64,000 bases of DNA. Origin: Blumeriella jaapii (taxonomy: Eukaryota > Ascomycota > Leotiomycetes > Helotiales > Drepanopezizaceae). The stretch covers positions 620,001 to 684,000 of the forward strand of contig VWND01000078.1 of NCBI GenBank assembly GCA_009599575.1, written 5' to 3'. The notes below the pieces were generated by a model. It was not told where the DNA came from and made no database searches. It saw only the letters and a program-made list of their open reading frames with translations. Position 1 is the stretch's first letter; each line of letters begins with the position of its first letter. The position numbers and the translations under genes are program-made. Of the stretch, positions 1-11,318 are shown piece after piece.

Positions 1-729
1 TCTGGGTCCAAGGGTGGCAAAGCCGAAACATTTTTGCCTCCAGAAATTGGCAACACGTTTAGCTCATCATCTATGACAAGACAAGATTCGCATTTTCCAA
101 GTGACAGTATGAATCTCTCGTTGAACCGCGCCGTTACATCGTCGTGTGCCTCCGTTCGGTACCGGGAATGAACATCCATGGACATAGTATACAATTGCTT
201 CAAACTAGTCATTCCCTTCAACAAGAGCACTACTAATCCTCCACCCTCGACGGTCTCGATTGTCCGGGCCAGAATATTCGGCGTGATGGCTTCGAAGTCT
301 TGCAAAATACACATTCCATATGTGTTTCCCAGGATCTTCTCGGTTTCCTTGTAGTACGTATATCGAATATTGTGTAGTGAGACGAAAAGTTCGAAAGGGT
401 CCTCTGTGTTTGCTTCCCGAATTCCTCTCTTGATTTCCTTCTTGATCTTGTTTTCTCTCTTCTTTCGGTGACTTGTGAACCCTAGAAGATCTTTCTTATA
501 TGCCCACAACACCGACTTGTTCGTCTTCATATCCAGTTGAGACATAATGTAATGAAGCCGTACAATAACATCTTTGGGCCTGTCTCCCACCACCACGAAA
601 AAGCTGCGCGCTTTTCCTGGATCCCATTGCGCATAAGCGCTGGGATGCGCGAATCTCTAATTCCATGTTAGCATTCGATGGGAAAAACACAACGGACAGA
701 TGAGAAACATACACTTCTTTCCTCTGCAT
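1..729 (-). CDS. KRE33: RNA cytidine acetyltransferase Kre33/NAT10, N-terminal part (gene runs off the window start)
   Basis: Joined as complement(<1..656, 713..729). A tiny first exon encodes MQRKEV; a 56-nt intron (gtatgt...ttag) separates it from an exon that stays open to the window edge. The joined start reads MQRKEVDSRIPALMRNGI and continues with NKSVLWAYKKDLLGFTSHRK and TPNILARTIETVEGGG, hallmarks of the Kre33/NAT10 N-terminal region (DUF1726/tRNA(Met) cytidine acetyltransferase TmcA N-terminal domain). The family acetylates cytidine in 18S rRNA and tRNA and works in small-subunit biogenesis in the nucleolus. The helicase and GNAT acetyltransferase domains lie outside the window. The start at 729 is chosen because the splice restores the conserved VDSRIP register. 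No frame defects were seen in the visible 223 or so residues. Confidence 0.93.
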
Positions 730-1158
730 TTTGTCGGACCAGTGTCGATCGTGGCGCCGGGGAAACAGTGTTGAAAACTGAAGCTGCCGAGACTTTTTTT
801 CAAGAGGTGCGTTAGACTTTTGCGATTGTCGATAAGCCTTGCGCTAAAATATCCACTTTTTTTCAGCCTTGTCTGAGTCTCACTCAAGATCTGGAAACCT
901 CAAAAGATTGAAAAGGAGGAAACGGAGCTCAGGGCTTGAAAGTACGACGTTACAAGCATCGGAAACGTCTCGGTCATTGCTCTACACGGTATTGGCCTCG
1001 TATAACACCAAACTAGGAGGTGTGCCTCTTGAATTGATCAAAAGTCGACAAGGTCAACAAGGTCAACAGTAAAACATGGAAACGCTTTTTGCTCTCTCCT
1101 GGATATCTCTCATGATGGAACGCACTGAGGTGAAACTTTTTCACTCCGGAGCTCGTGT
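730..1158. other. Intergenic, KRE33 upstream / ERG10 downstream
   Basis: A spacer of about 430 bases holding the KRE33 promoter and the ERG10 3' end. It contains a T-run near 794-801 and two tandem copies of an AAGGTCAAC-like unit near 1048-1069. Open frames here lack any recognisable similarity. I see no gene. Confidence 0.6.
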
Positions 1159-2503
<1,345 letters not shown>

Positions 2504-3138
2504 CTTGGAGACTGGTTTCCTAGGCTTTGGGGCGTCCTGGACTGTGGAAAGGGAGTGGGAAGAGAGTAATATCGAGGGGAACAATCGAGGGGAACAAAGA
2601 GAGGCTTCACGGCAGCCTTCAACTGTAGCAACACAACTTTTCAAAGCAGGAAGCTCAGCAACCTCACCGCCTAGGTTCCTAAATTAGGGTAGAGGTCGAT
2701 ACCCAATCCTTGGCATCAGAGACCCGCCGTGCCGACTTTAAGTCACATGTAGTAAGATTCTCAAGGTACTGTAATAGGCACTTAAGAGACTGCTACTATC
2801 CTAGACAAAGTTTGGGCATTTTGGATGATCAATATTTTCCTAAATAGCCCGATCGATTTTCTGCCATGAGATAAAGTACCACTGCCCCGCAATCAGAGGA
2901 GGGGCTCTCTCGTACTGTACTGTACTGTACTGTACAGTACAGTATAGTACTGCACGTAGATTATCAGATCAGATAAGAAATTCAGTCACGTGCTCACGAC
3001 CTTTACGGTACATACAAGGAGGCGCGCTTGGCGTGAGAGCTCGCGATCTTTTCTGGAGCTTGTCGCGCGACAAGGTAGATTGAATCTTCGCATTTTCCAT
3101 CCCAGTTCGCATAATTTCTCGCCACGTGCTTATCAGAT
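2504..3138. promoter_or_regulatory. Divergent promoter region ERG10 / SNU114
   Basis: About 635 bases between two divergent starts. Visible elements: a palindromic TACTG/CAGTA repeat cluster at 2912-2952 and two E-box cores CACGTG, at 2987-2992 (within TCACGTG) and 3123-3128, the latter 11 bases before the SNU114 ATG. The E-boxes are seen in the sequence; their use by a bHLH factor (Cbf1-like) is inference. Confidence 0.45.
2912..2952. repeat. TACTG/CAGTA palindromic microsatellite cluster
   Basis: A run of (GTACT)n turning into (CAGTA)n, so the cluster is self-complementary around a CTGTACAG centre and could fold into a hairpin. The same motif recurs in most long intergenic spaces of the window. 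Confidence 0.85.
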
Positions 3139-6100
3139 ATGGACGACCTTTATGATGAGTATGTCGCTATTTTGCTCTCTTCAATTGTCCAATCACTAAC
3201 AAAAACATAGGTTTGGTAACTTCATTGGCGAAGCAGAAGAATCAGAGGACGACAGCGAGCATGGCGTTGATGCTGGCGCATACGTATACGACGAGGAATA
3301 CCCGGAAGAGGAGCCAGAGGTGACGGGTCAGGAGCTTATGGAGGTGGATGGTGAGTCTGCTTCATTGTCTACAACGCCAATGGCAGAGCTGATGCCTGTC
3401 ACAGACGAGGGACCATCGAACGCCGTTGTATTGCATGAAGACAAGCAGTACTATCCCACAGCGCAGCAGGTATACGGAGATGATGTTGAGACTATGGTAC
3501 AGGAAGAGGATGCGCAACCTCTTACGCAGCCTATCATTGCGCCGGTTGAACAGAAGAAGTTTACCATACAGGAAGCCGACCTGCCTCCGGTCTTTTTCGA
3601 GCGCAGCTTCATGACGGATCTGATGAACTACCCAGAACAAATTCGAAATGTTGCATTCGCTGGACATCTTCACCACGGAAAGACGTCGTTGATGGATATG
3701 CTTGTGCTCGAGACGCACGATATTACCGATCGACTAGAAAAGAAGACGGGCAAGAAAAGAGACGAGCAATTGCGATACACCGACGTACACGTTTTGGAGC
3801 GGGATAGAGGAATTTCGGTCAAATCGGCACCGATGAGCTTGGTATTGCAAAACACCCAGGGAAAGTCGCATCTCCTCAACATCCTCGATACCCCTGGCCA
3901 TGTCAATTTTGTCGACGAAGTTGCGTCTTCCTTACGACTGGTTGATGGTGTGGTTCTCGTCGTCGATGTTGTTGAAGGTGTACAGGTCAACACGGAGCAG
4001 ATCATCAAGCATGCGGTTCTTGAAGGATTACCTCTCACGCTCGTGGTAAACAAGATGGACCGATTGATACTGGAGCTCAAGATTCCACCCACGGATGCCT
4101 ATTTCAAACTCAAACATGTGATCGAAGAAGTGAATACTGTCATTGAAGCCACCTTGCCCGGCCAAGGAGAGAAGAGGAGGCTGAGCCCAGAGAAGGGCAA
4201 TGTACTGTTCGCGTGTAGCAGTATGGGATGGTGTTTTACTCTGCAATCATTCGCTAAAATGTATTCCGACCATTTCCCCCCAAGGACAAAGGGTGCCGCC
4301 GGAATCAACGTTCCTGAGTTTGCGCGGCGACTTTGGGGAGACATTTTTACAACTCTCGAAAAAGATCTTTCACGCGGAAAGCAGTCGAAGAAGGAGCCAA
4401 GCGATCGTTTGTGAACTTCATTCTGGAGCCCATATACAAATTATACTCCCATACCATCAGTGAAAGTCCCGAGGACCTCAAAGACACCTTAGCGACCCTT
4501 GGAATCACCCTCAAGCCCTCTCAATACAAGACGGATGCCAACGTTCTTTTGAAGCTTGTTTGCGAGAAGTTCTTCGGAGGATCGAATGGCTTTGTCGATA
4601 TGGTTGTTGAGCATATTCCTTCGCCAGTCGAGGCAGCCGAGGACAAGGTTCAACGCTATTATACTGGCCCATTGGATACCAAGGTCGCAACCGCGATGAA
4701 GGAGTGTAAACAAGATGGGCCTTTAGTCATTCAGATCTCGAAGTTGTTTAACACAAGCGACGCCAAATCATTCCACTCGTTCGGTCGAGTGATGAGCGGC
4801 ACAGCCACGCCAGGTACGCAGGTGAGAGTTCTGGGTGAGGGTTACTCTATCGACGACGAGGAAGACATGACCATGGCAACGATCTCAGATGTATGGATCG
4901 CTGAAACCCGGTACAGCATTCCGACAGATGGTGTGCCGGCCGGAAACTGGGTTCTCCTAGGCGGTGTTGATAACTCCATCGTCAAATCGGCCACCTTAGT
5001 CCCTCCTTTTTTGCCGGACGGTGAAGATGCGTACATCTTCAAGCCTATCACACATTTCACAGAATCGGTTTTCAAAGTGGCCGTAGAGCCGATCAATCCT
5101 TCGGAACTTCCAAAGATGTTGGACGGCCTGAGGAAAATCAACAAAAGTTATCCTTTGATCACAACAAAAGTCGAAGAATCAGGAGAGCATGTGATTCTCG
5201 GAACGGGAGAATTATACATGGATTGCGTACTGCATGACCTTCGGCGCTTGTATGCCGAGATGGAGATTAAGGTGTCCGATCCAGTCACGCGATTCTGTGA
5301 AACAGTTGTTGAGCAGTCGGCCATCAAATGCTACGCGCAAACGCCAAACAAGCGAAACAAGATCACTATGATCGCGGAACCGTTGGACCAAGGTATTGCT
5401 GAGGACATTGAGAGCGGTAAAGTCAGCATCAAGAGTCCCAATAAGGTTATTGGCAAGTTCTTTGAAGACAAATACGGATGGGATTTGCTAGCCTCAAGGA
5501 ACATTTGGGCCTTCGGACCCGACGATCTGGGACCTAACATCTTGCAGAATGACACACTTCCGTCCGAGGTAGGTTTTGGAGACGCCGGCCAATGACGTCG
5601 CCCTTTTCTTGCTAACCGCGTTCTAGGTCGACAGAAGATTGTTACAAAGTGTCCGAGACACAATCCGTCAAGGTTTCAGTTGGGCAACTCGAGAAGGCCC
5701 TCTCTGTGAAGAACGTAAGTCAATCTCAATTTTCGCAAAATCGGTGGTCACCATTGCTCAATGATTTACTGCATCAAACGGGTTCTCACATATTTGCAGC
5801 AATCCGCAACGGCAGGTTCAAAATTATGGACGTTACTTTAGCTTCCGAAGCGATCTTCCGTGGGGGTGGCCAGATCATTCCCACTTCCCGACGGGCCTGT
5901 TATTCTTCCTTCCTAATGGCCTCCCCAAGGCTTATGGAGCCAGTCTACTCCTGCTCCATGACCGGACCTGCAGACTCTGTCACATCTCTTTACACCGTGC
6001 TCGCCCGCCGCCGAGGGCACGTCCTCTCAGATGGTCCGATTGCGGGTACGCCACTCTACCGAGTCTCTGGGCTGATTCCAGTCATCGATTCTTTCGGCTT

Positions 6101-6365
6101 CGAGACCGATCTCCGCATCCATACACAGGGACAGGCCACGCTGAGTCTGGTCTTCGATCGCTGGAGCATTGTACCGGGCGACCCGCTCGACAAAGATGTC
6201 ATCTTAAGACCCCTGGAACCGGCAAGTGCTCAAGCCACTGCCAGAGATTTCGTCCTGAAGACACGGCGGAGGAAGGGTCTAAGCGAGGATGTTAGCGTAG
6301 CCAAGTTTCTCGAGCCTGAGCTCTTTTCCAGTCTCAAGGAGAGCGGCATACTGGGCAGTGATTAG
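3139..6365 (+). CDS. SNU114: U5 snRNP GTPase Snu114/EFTUD2, with a one-base frame break
   Basis: Join 3139..3158, 3211..3350, 3405..5568, 5627..5714, 5800..6365. An EF2-like spliceosomal GTPase that controls Brr2 activity and spliceosome activation and disassembly. Visible: acidic N-terminus starting MDDLYDEFGNFIG, P-loop [23 protein letters not shown]2-like domains II-V, and the conserved C-terminal [18 protein letters not shown] and [17 protein letters not shown]. The 54-nt intron 3351-3404 is in frame, but removing it gives the family-like MEVDDEGPSN. At 4344-4348 a run of five T breaks the frame: upstream reads ...RRLWGDIF, downstream reads [16 protein letters not shown], and the two halves align to one uninterrupted family segment if the run had six T. 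Intact length would be about 992 aa, the family norm. The gene is single-copy and essential in model yeasts, so an assembly error is the first suspicion. Confidence 0.93.
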
Positions 6366-8368
6366 ACGAAAGTGCAAATAGATAAGCACATCCTGGAGTT
6401 TTTCATCTGGCTAGCATGGGCACCTGGCAATCCCTCCGAGAAACAAAATGGAGACACAACTGAGGGGACCTGGCGTTTCGAGCATGGGGCTCGCGGTTGT
6501 ACACGGTATTGTAGGGAAGGATTGGCAATTGATGGCAATGGACAGACGTGACCTTGGTCGTCTACTTCTAGACCGATCTTCCAATCCCACCCTCCCGCTC
6601 GTGGGAACATGCATTGTGTAGTCATGATGCAATTGGACCCCCTTCGTTCTGCAGCCCGGCGACGCCGACGGGCGAAAGTATCCACTCCACGTCCCTGCTG
6701 CGACTGATTCGCTTCTGCGCGGCAATGGAGCATATGTGTACGTGACTACGCCCCTTGTCGAAAGATAACCCTCCACAACCGTTGAACTCACAGCTGCTCC
6801 CCCTTCCCTCGATTGCAAAATGCCTTCTGCGGCATTTTTTTCTTTATTTTTCTCGGTGGCGTCCCTTCATCTAATCGGCCCGTCAACAAGGGCACACCTT
6901 TCTCTCGAGCCGAGCCGCGTAACACCCTCGTCTATCTATTCGAGATCTCCTCTACGGTATCGTCGAAGGGGCGTACGGGACGTGATACTTTCCACGCGTT
7001 CGTACTGTGTTTCTCTCCCCCCCCTCCCGTGGAGTGACTTGCAGCAGCGTCCCAAGGCTCGAGGCGATGTACATAGACTCTGGGATGGGTGTTTTGATTT
7101 ACCAGAGAGACGCGAAGGAGCAAGAGAGACATGACGAAATGCTACTTAGGTACGTTTATGCTTATCGACTCGCCCCGTTACACTGCACCTTTCAGTAGAA
7201 GCACCTTGTATCTTCCCCCGCCTCCCCCGCCTCCCCCCTTCTGAACGAATGCATCCATCCCCTTACATAGCATGTCCTGTACGTACGGTATGTCTGTGTA
7301 CAGTACGTACCGTACTTCGTAGCAAGGAAGTGTAGACGAGGGGCGAACCGGAAACCCTTCCTTGTCTTTATCGATTGCTGTGGGCCGCGCGAGGTAACCC
7401 AAGGCATGAAATGTGGGCCAGGAAAGACGGCATCTGGCGGTGTTCATCTTACTGTACTTCTCCTAGAGTACACATCCAAAGGGCAAGAAGCGGCAGTGCC
7501 ACATCAATTGGAACCGCAAATCTTCCATTCATTGTGGCGGGGGGAATGGCGGGAGGGTCTGACACAGGACGTTTATGCCTATGGCACTGAATACCTACCT
7601 ACCTTAGGCAGGTAGGAACATGAGCTGGACCGGCTATCGCTATTTTGTAGGTACCAACCAAGGCAGAGAGGTACAGTAGGTACAATACAATACTGTACTG
7701 TGCTGTGCTGTGCTATGGGACATGCCCGATATGTTTTGTCAATTCTAGGTCTGAGCGCTATGCTGGTTCACTCTCGAGATTTCGACGACGTATTGCAAGG
7801 GGGCTCTTACAAGGGTACCACGTACTGTACAGTACTGTACCACCCAATAATAAACCCATGCTGACCTGCCGCTCTTAAAACCAGAATTCACGAATGAAAT
7901 CTTGACGGAGTGTACACTGTACAGACCAGACCTACTGTACTGTACGCCAAAAACCCCCAACAAAAAATCTCTCGCGATAAACGATCACATTGAAAACAAG
8001 TACCTACCCGGAGATTGAGAGGTCGGGCAAGAGGCCTCGCGAGGGGGTTCTTGAAGCGTCGGAAGCTATCCCGACAGCTGGAATCAGAGAGGAAATGCCA
8101 GGAATTGGACCGTAAAGCAGTGACCACAGCAGGAGGAGGCCATGCAAATTCCTAGAGACTTCAACAAAAGCAGCTGTGCCAAGTATGTGATCAGCACCAG
8201 TAGAGTCAAGGTTTACGCTTCTACGTCTTTTACCCACAGTGTGAAGTAGTAGACAGACAGAGTAGTGTACAGTACGTAGGAGAAGAAGAAACACCCACGT
8301 GACAATCCGTCCCATCTCGGACGCGCTAATGCATTCATCTAAAGATCATTGCAAAAGCAGAACCTCGT
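6366..8368. other. 2-kb convergent intergenic space with scattered short repeats, no gene recognised
   Basis: Lies between the 3' ends of SNU114 and CIA2. Contains T- and C-rich tracts (6830-6860, 7210-7240), GTACTGTAC-type clusters (about 7270-7320, 7671-7714, 7822-7841, 7910-7945, 8262-8280) and a TACCTACCTACCTTAGGCAG-like palindromic patch near 7593-7618. Several open frames of 60-140 codons occur on both strands, but they overlap each other, are low in complexity and resemble nothing I know. Confidence 0.5.
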
Positions 8369-9223
8369 TCAGGTTTCTATGCAGGGTTTCATCATCTTTT
8401 TCAGCATGCCCATCAGGTTCTCGTTCTCCAACGCGGCTGCAACCCGTTCCTTGTCCGCCAATTGCTTGCTCACCTCTTCGGCTTGACTGTGGGTACCTTC
8501 CTTGATCTTGACCTCAACCCGGTAACTAGGAGGCAAAGCTTGTTCAAGACGAACCCGGACACCAAGACCTATGATGGTGGCGAGTGAACAGTGCGATACT
8601 GTGGGGGTGAGCTCGACGAGGACGCGTGACAGCGCCGCCGGATCCCTCAGGTCTGGGGGAGAGGTAAGGTGAACATCTCGAAGCTTTACCACGCCCAAGG
8701 ATTCCAAAGAGAGAGGATGCTCAGGGTCGGCAATTGGGGCAATAAGGTCTGTAGACAGGTCAGTCACCACATCAACACGCTTTGGCTCTGCAACTTTGCC
8801 CAAAGTAGGCATTTTAGACGACAGGTTCCAAGAACAGTAGCGAGGAACTGCATAGAAAAACATCGTATCTGATCCTGCTGGAAGGTTCGACTGGCATCCA
8901 CGTTTTGAGCACTGGCAAGAGGCCCGAAGTGTACAGTGTTGAGAGAAGAGAAAAAAAGACGCAAGGATGAGTGAGATTGAGAGTCAAAGAGACTCACCAT
9001 AGATCTCTTGTTCATCGATTGGCTCCACACTCGAGTCGTCTGAGTCGGTATCCGAGAATTCCGACATGTAGAAAGGGTCCAACACGTAGCTGGGCTTCGC
9101 CATGAGCAGTTCTCGAATACCGCTCTTGTCGGGCACATCCCGTCTGTTCCTGCGCCGTTGTCTGTGCGAGGGAAGCTCGGACTCGCTCAGGATCTTGGGG
9201 TTGCTGTTGTCGAGAGGCGCCAT
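8369..9223 (-). CDS. CIA2: Cytosolic iron-sulfur assembly protein Cia2 (MIP18 family)
   Basis: Two exons, complement(8369..8748, 8998..9223), 201 aa. A component of the CIA targeting complex (with Cia1 and Met18/MMS19) that delivers Fe-S clusters to cytosolic and nuclear apoproteins. After an acidic, Ser/Asp-rich N-terminus (residues about 50-75) the DUF59 domain reads YDLIAPIADPEHPLSLESL, with the conserved reactive cysteine in TPTVSHCSLATIIGL and the signature KQLADKERVAAALEN near the C-terminus. The splice (TATG / gtgagt ... ctacag / ACC) restores the conserved EIYDLI register. The C-terminus after ALENENL is a little longer than in animal homologues. Confidence 0.93.
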
Positions 9224-9373
9224 CGCGTAGGAGGGGGAATGTTGCGAGGGAGAAATTTGTGAGACCGCTGGAGGCGGCAGAAGAGATGTAGTTGGTAGGC
9301 GCGACGAACTTGCTCGAGTGGCGTGGTGCGTAGCGCAGGCTGGAAACTCTTTCTTGTCGTTCGTTGTGGGTTA

Positions 9374-9417
9374 TGGTTGTGGTCGTGGTCGTGGTCGTGG
9401 TTGTGGTTGTGGTTGTC
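9374..9417. repeat. (GTGGTY)n hexamer repeat
   Basis: About seven imperfect copies of GTGGTC/GTGGTT in the 5' region of CIA2, 150 bases upstream of its start codon. Confidence 0.8.
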
Positions 9418-9643
9418 ATTCCCGCTCTTCAAGTGCTTCTGACGGCGGGGTTTATCATCGGGCACTAAACTAGCGCGGCGAAACTTTGGATTCCGACATT
9501 TGCGACAGTTCTATCTTAACCCATCCGCTACCTTTTCTTCCTTCCGCACCGTGTTGAATGAGGTAACTTTGATTCCCAAAAACCCCAAGAAGGGTCGAGT
9601 CCAATGGTGGGTTGGTTACCTGCGCAGACAGCCGGCGACTGAT

Positions 9644-9713
9644 GCTCTCTCTCCTCCTCTTCCTCCTCCTCTTCCTCCTCCTCCTCCTCCTCCTCCTCTT
9701 TTCCCCTTTCTCT
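9644..9713. repeat. Polypyrimidine (CTC/TCC)n tract
   Basis: About 70 nearly pure pyrimidines on the plus strand, mostly CTCCTC units. Such mirror-like purine/pyrimidine tracts can form triplex DNA; they also occur as fungal promoter elements. Confidence 0.85.
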
Positions 9714-10370
9714 GTTCGCTTGGTTGACAGCGTGACAGCGTACCTTTTGGCCTGGGATCTGGTGGTGACATGGATAGATGGGATGAAGAGCACACATTGG
9801 AGGAATCTGTACATGATCGCATGCCCAGGTCCAATATCCAGGTCCCATCTCCAGGCCTCCTTGTTCCACGCCCCCACCGTGCCAGCCACTGGCGCCGGCG
9901 GCACCGCCACATCCAAGCCCTGACAGCGGCAGGTTAAGCTTACTGTGTACTCCGATAGTACATACAGTATCAACAGTACAGTCTACAGTCTTGTGCTGTA
10001 CTGTACACACTCTTCGATCGCGTTTCAGCCTCAACTCTCCCTCAGCATCGCTCCCTCAGCTCGGCCCCTCAGGCAATCTTGTCTCAATCACCGATCCTGC
10101 CATACTCTACTGTACCCTACAGTACTGTACTGGCTCGTATGTCCAGGCGCCTGTCGTCGTCGAGCTTCCCTCTATACCTGCTACTGTACTGTACATACTG
10201 TACATACAGTGCCTATCTCACTTCAACACCCACAGTGCTTCTTCCGAATACGTACTCCGTCTACAGTACTGTACCGCCACAACACACTCTTCTCCGTACT
10301 CAGTACAGCCTCGGGGCTGGCTCTGGACAAGGCAGAGATCAATCAATCAGCCTCCTCGACTGCCCTTGGC

Positions 10371-10430
10371 TTCGTTCACGTCGTTCACGTCGTCCACGTC
10401 CACGTCAACGTCCACGTCCACGTCCACTCC
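10371..10430. repeat. (GTYCAC)n hexamer repeat
   Basis: About nine tandem copies of GTTCAC/GTCCAC/GTCAAC in the region upstream of the Zn2Cys6 regulator. On the minus strand it reads as GTGGAC repeats, related in composition to the 9374-9417 run. Confidence 0.8.
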
Positions 10431-11318
10431 ACAGCCCCCTGGAGAGGATCCTTCCAGCGCAACTCTCAACTTCAACTTCCTACTGCAAGTGAACATCGGC
10501 CGTGGCACGTGAAAAGCTTCGGGGTCTTGTACGGTGGAGTTTCTGCTCGAGTCGGGGCGATATACCCTTGCAAGCACATCGCCATACCTCGTCTCTTATT
10601 AATCTCAGCCAAGAAGGGCAGGTTACCCCCGTCGCCTGCGGCAGGGGCAGAACTCAGAACGCCATTGTCAGTCTACTTCTACCGTAAGTATCCACGAGAG
10701 TTTCCACTAGCATTTTGACATCCCCGGGGGTTACCAACTTACCCAAATCTCTTCCTCCTCTCCTCCCCCTCTCACGGCGGCCCTTCTGCGGTTGAACCGA
10801 CCTTGGGGATTTCAACGGCAAAAATAACGTCGCACGGTGCGGAGCCTCGTCGATCGGCTGTGCTGGAGCCCCTTCGCGGCAAGCAGACTTTACCTCCAAC
10901 TCTGCGCCGCGCAACTGGAGCTTACTCGCCACGTCCCCTTCGCCTTCCTACTACTTCTATATGGGTATATCCCCATCAGTCTATGGCCCAATCCAGGTAA
11001 GCCTGTCTTGGTCGCAGAGTGCAAAGCCGTACGCCCAAGCTCTTTCCTCTTGAGATACTCCGATGACTCCATCCCCCAGCTAAGATGTGCCACAGCATAT
11101 TCTAGCTATCTCGTGCGAAGCTGAAGAACGTTCTTGCTTTCAACAAGAATCTCTCGGCCATTTCTTGCCTGTGACTTTCTGTACCTCGTCCAATACATCC
11201 GTCGATTTTCGAATCCACATTTTATGAGACCGGCTCTGTCGCTACTACTCAGCGGTGTCTCTTGCGCCTCGGCAACGCCCATATAGCCTAGGCAATAGCT
11301 CTGCGACGTCGACGGACA

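Larger units (their letters stand above)
9224..11318. other. 2.1-kb divergent intergenic space CIA2 / Zn2Cys6 regulator, repeat-rich
   Basis: Upstream of both flanking genes. Holds a (GTGGTY)n run at 9374-9417, a long pyrimidine tract at 9644-9713, GTACTGTAC-type clusters from 9946 to about 10305, a (GTCCAC)n-like run at 10371-10430 and a CACGTG at about 10506-10511. The apparent long open frames on both strands (Glu runs on minus; Ser/Thr/Tyr-rich on plus) are translations of these repeats. A long 5' untranslated region of the regulator, possibly with introns, probably occupies its right part. Confidence 0.5.

Noticed and set aside
4340..4352. Programmed -1 ribosomal frameshift in SNU114
   Set aside because: The zero-frame codons ATT TTT ACA do not form a slippery X XXY YYZ heptamer and I know of no frameshifting in this family; left only as a remote alternative.
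4333..4414. Two separate genes instead of one SNU114
   Set aside because: The halves abut with no promoter or stop-start space and together give exactly one Snu114 of normal length; a one-base indel is simpler.
9470..10718. Long open frames with Glu runs (minus) or Ser/Tyr/Thr-rich composition (plus)
   Set aside because: They are translations of the polypyrimidine tract, hexamer repeats and GTACTGTAC clusters; no conserved domain or consistent splice structure.
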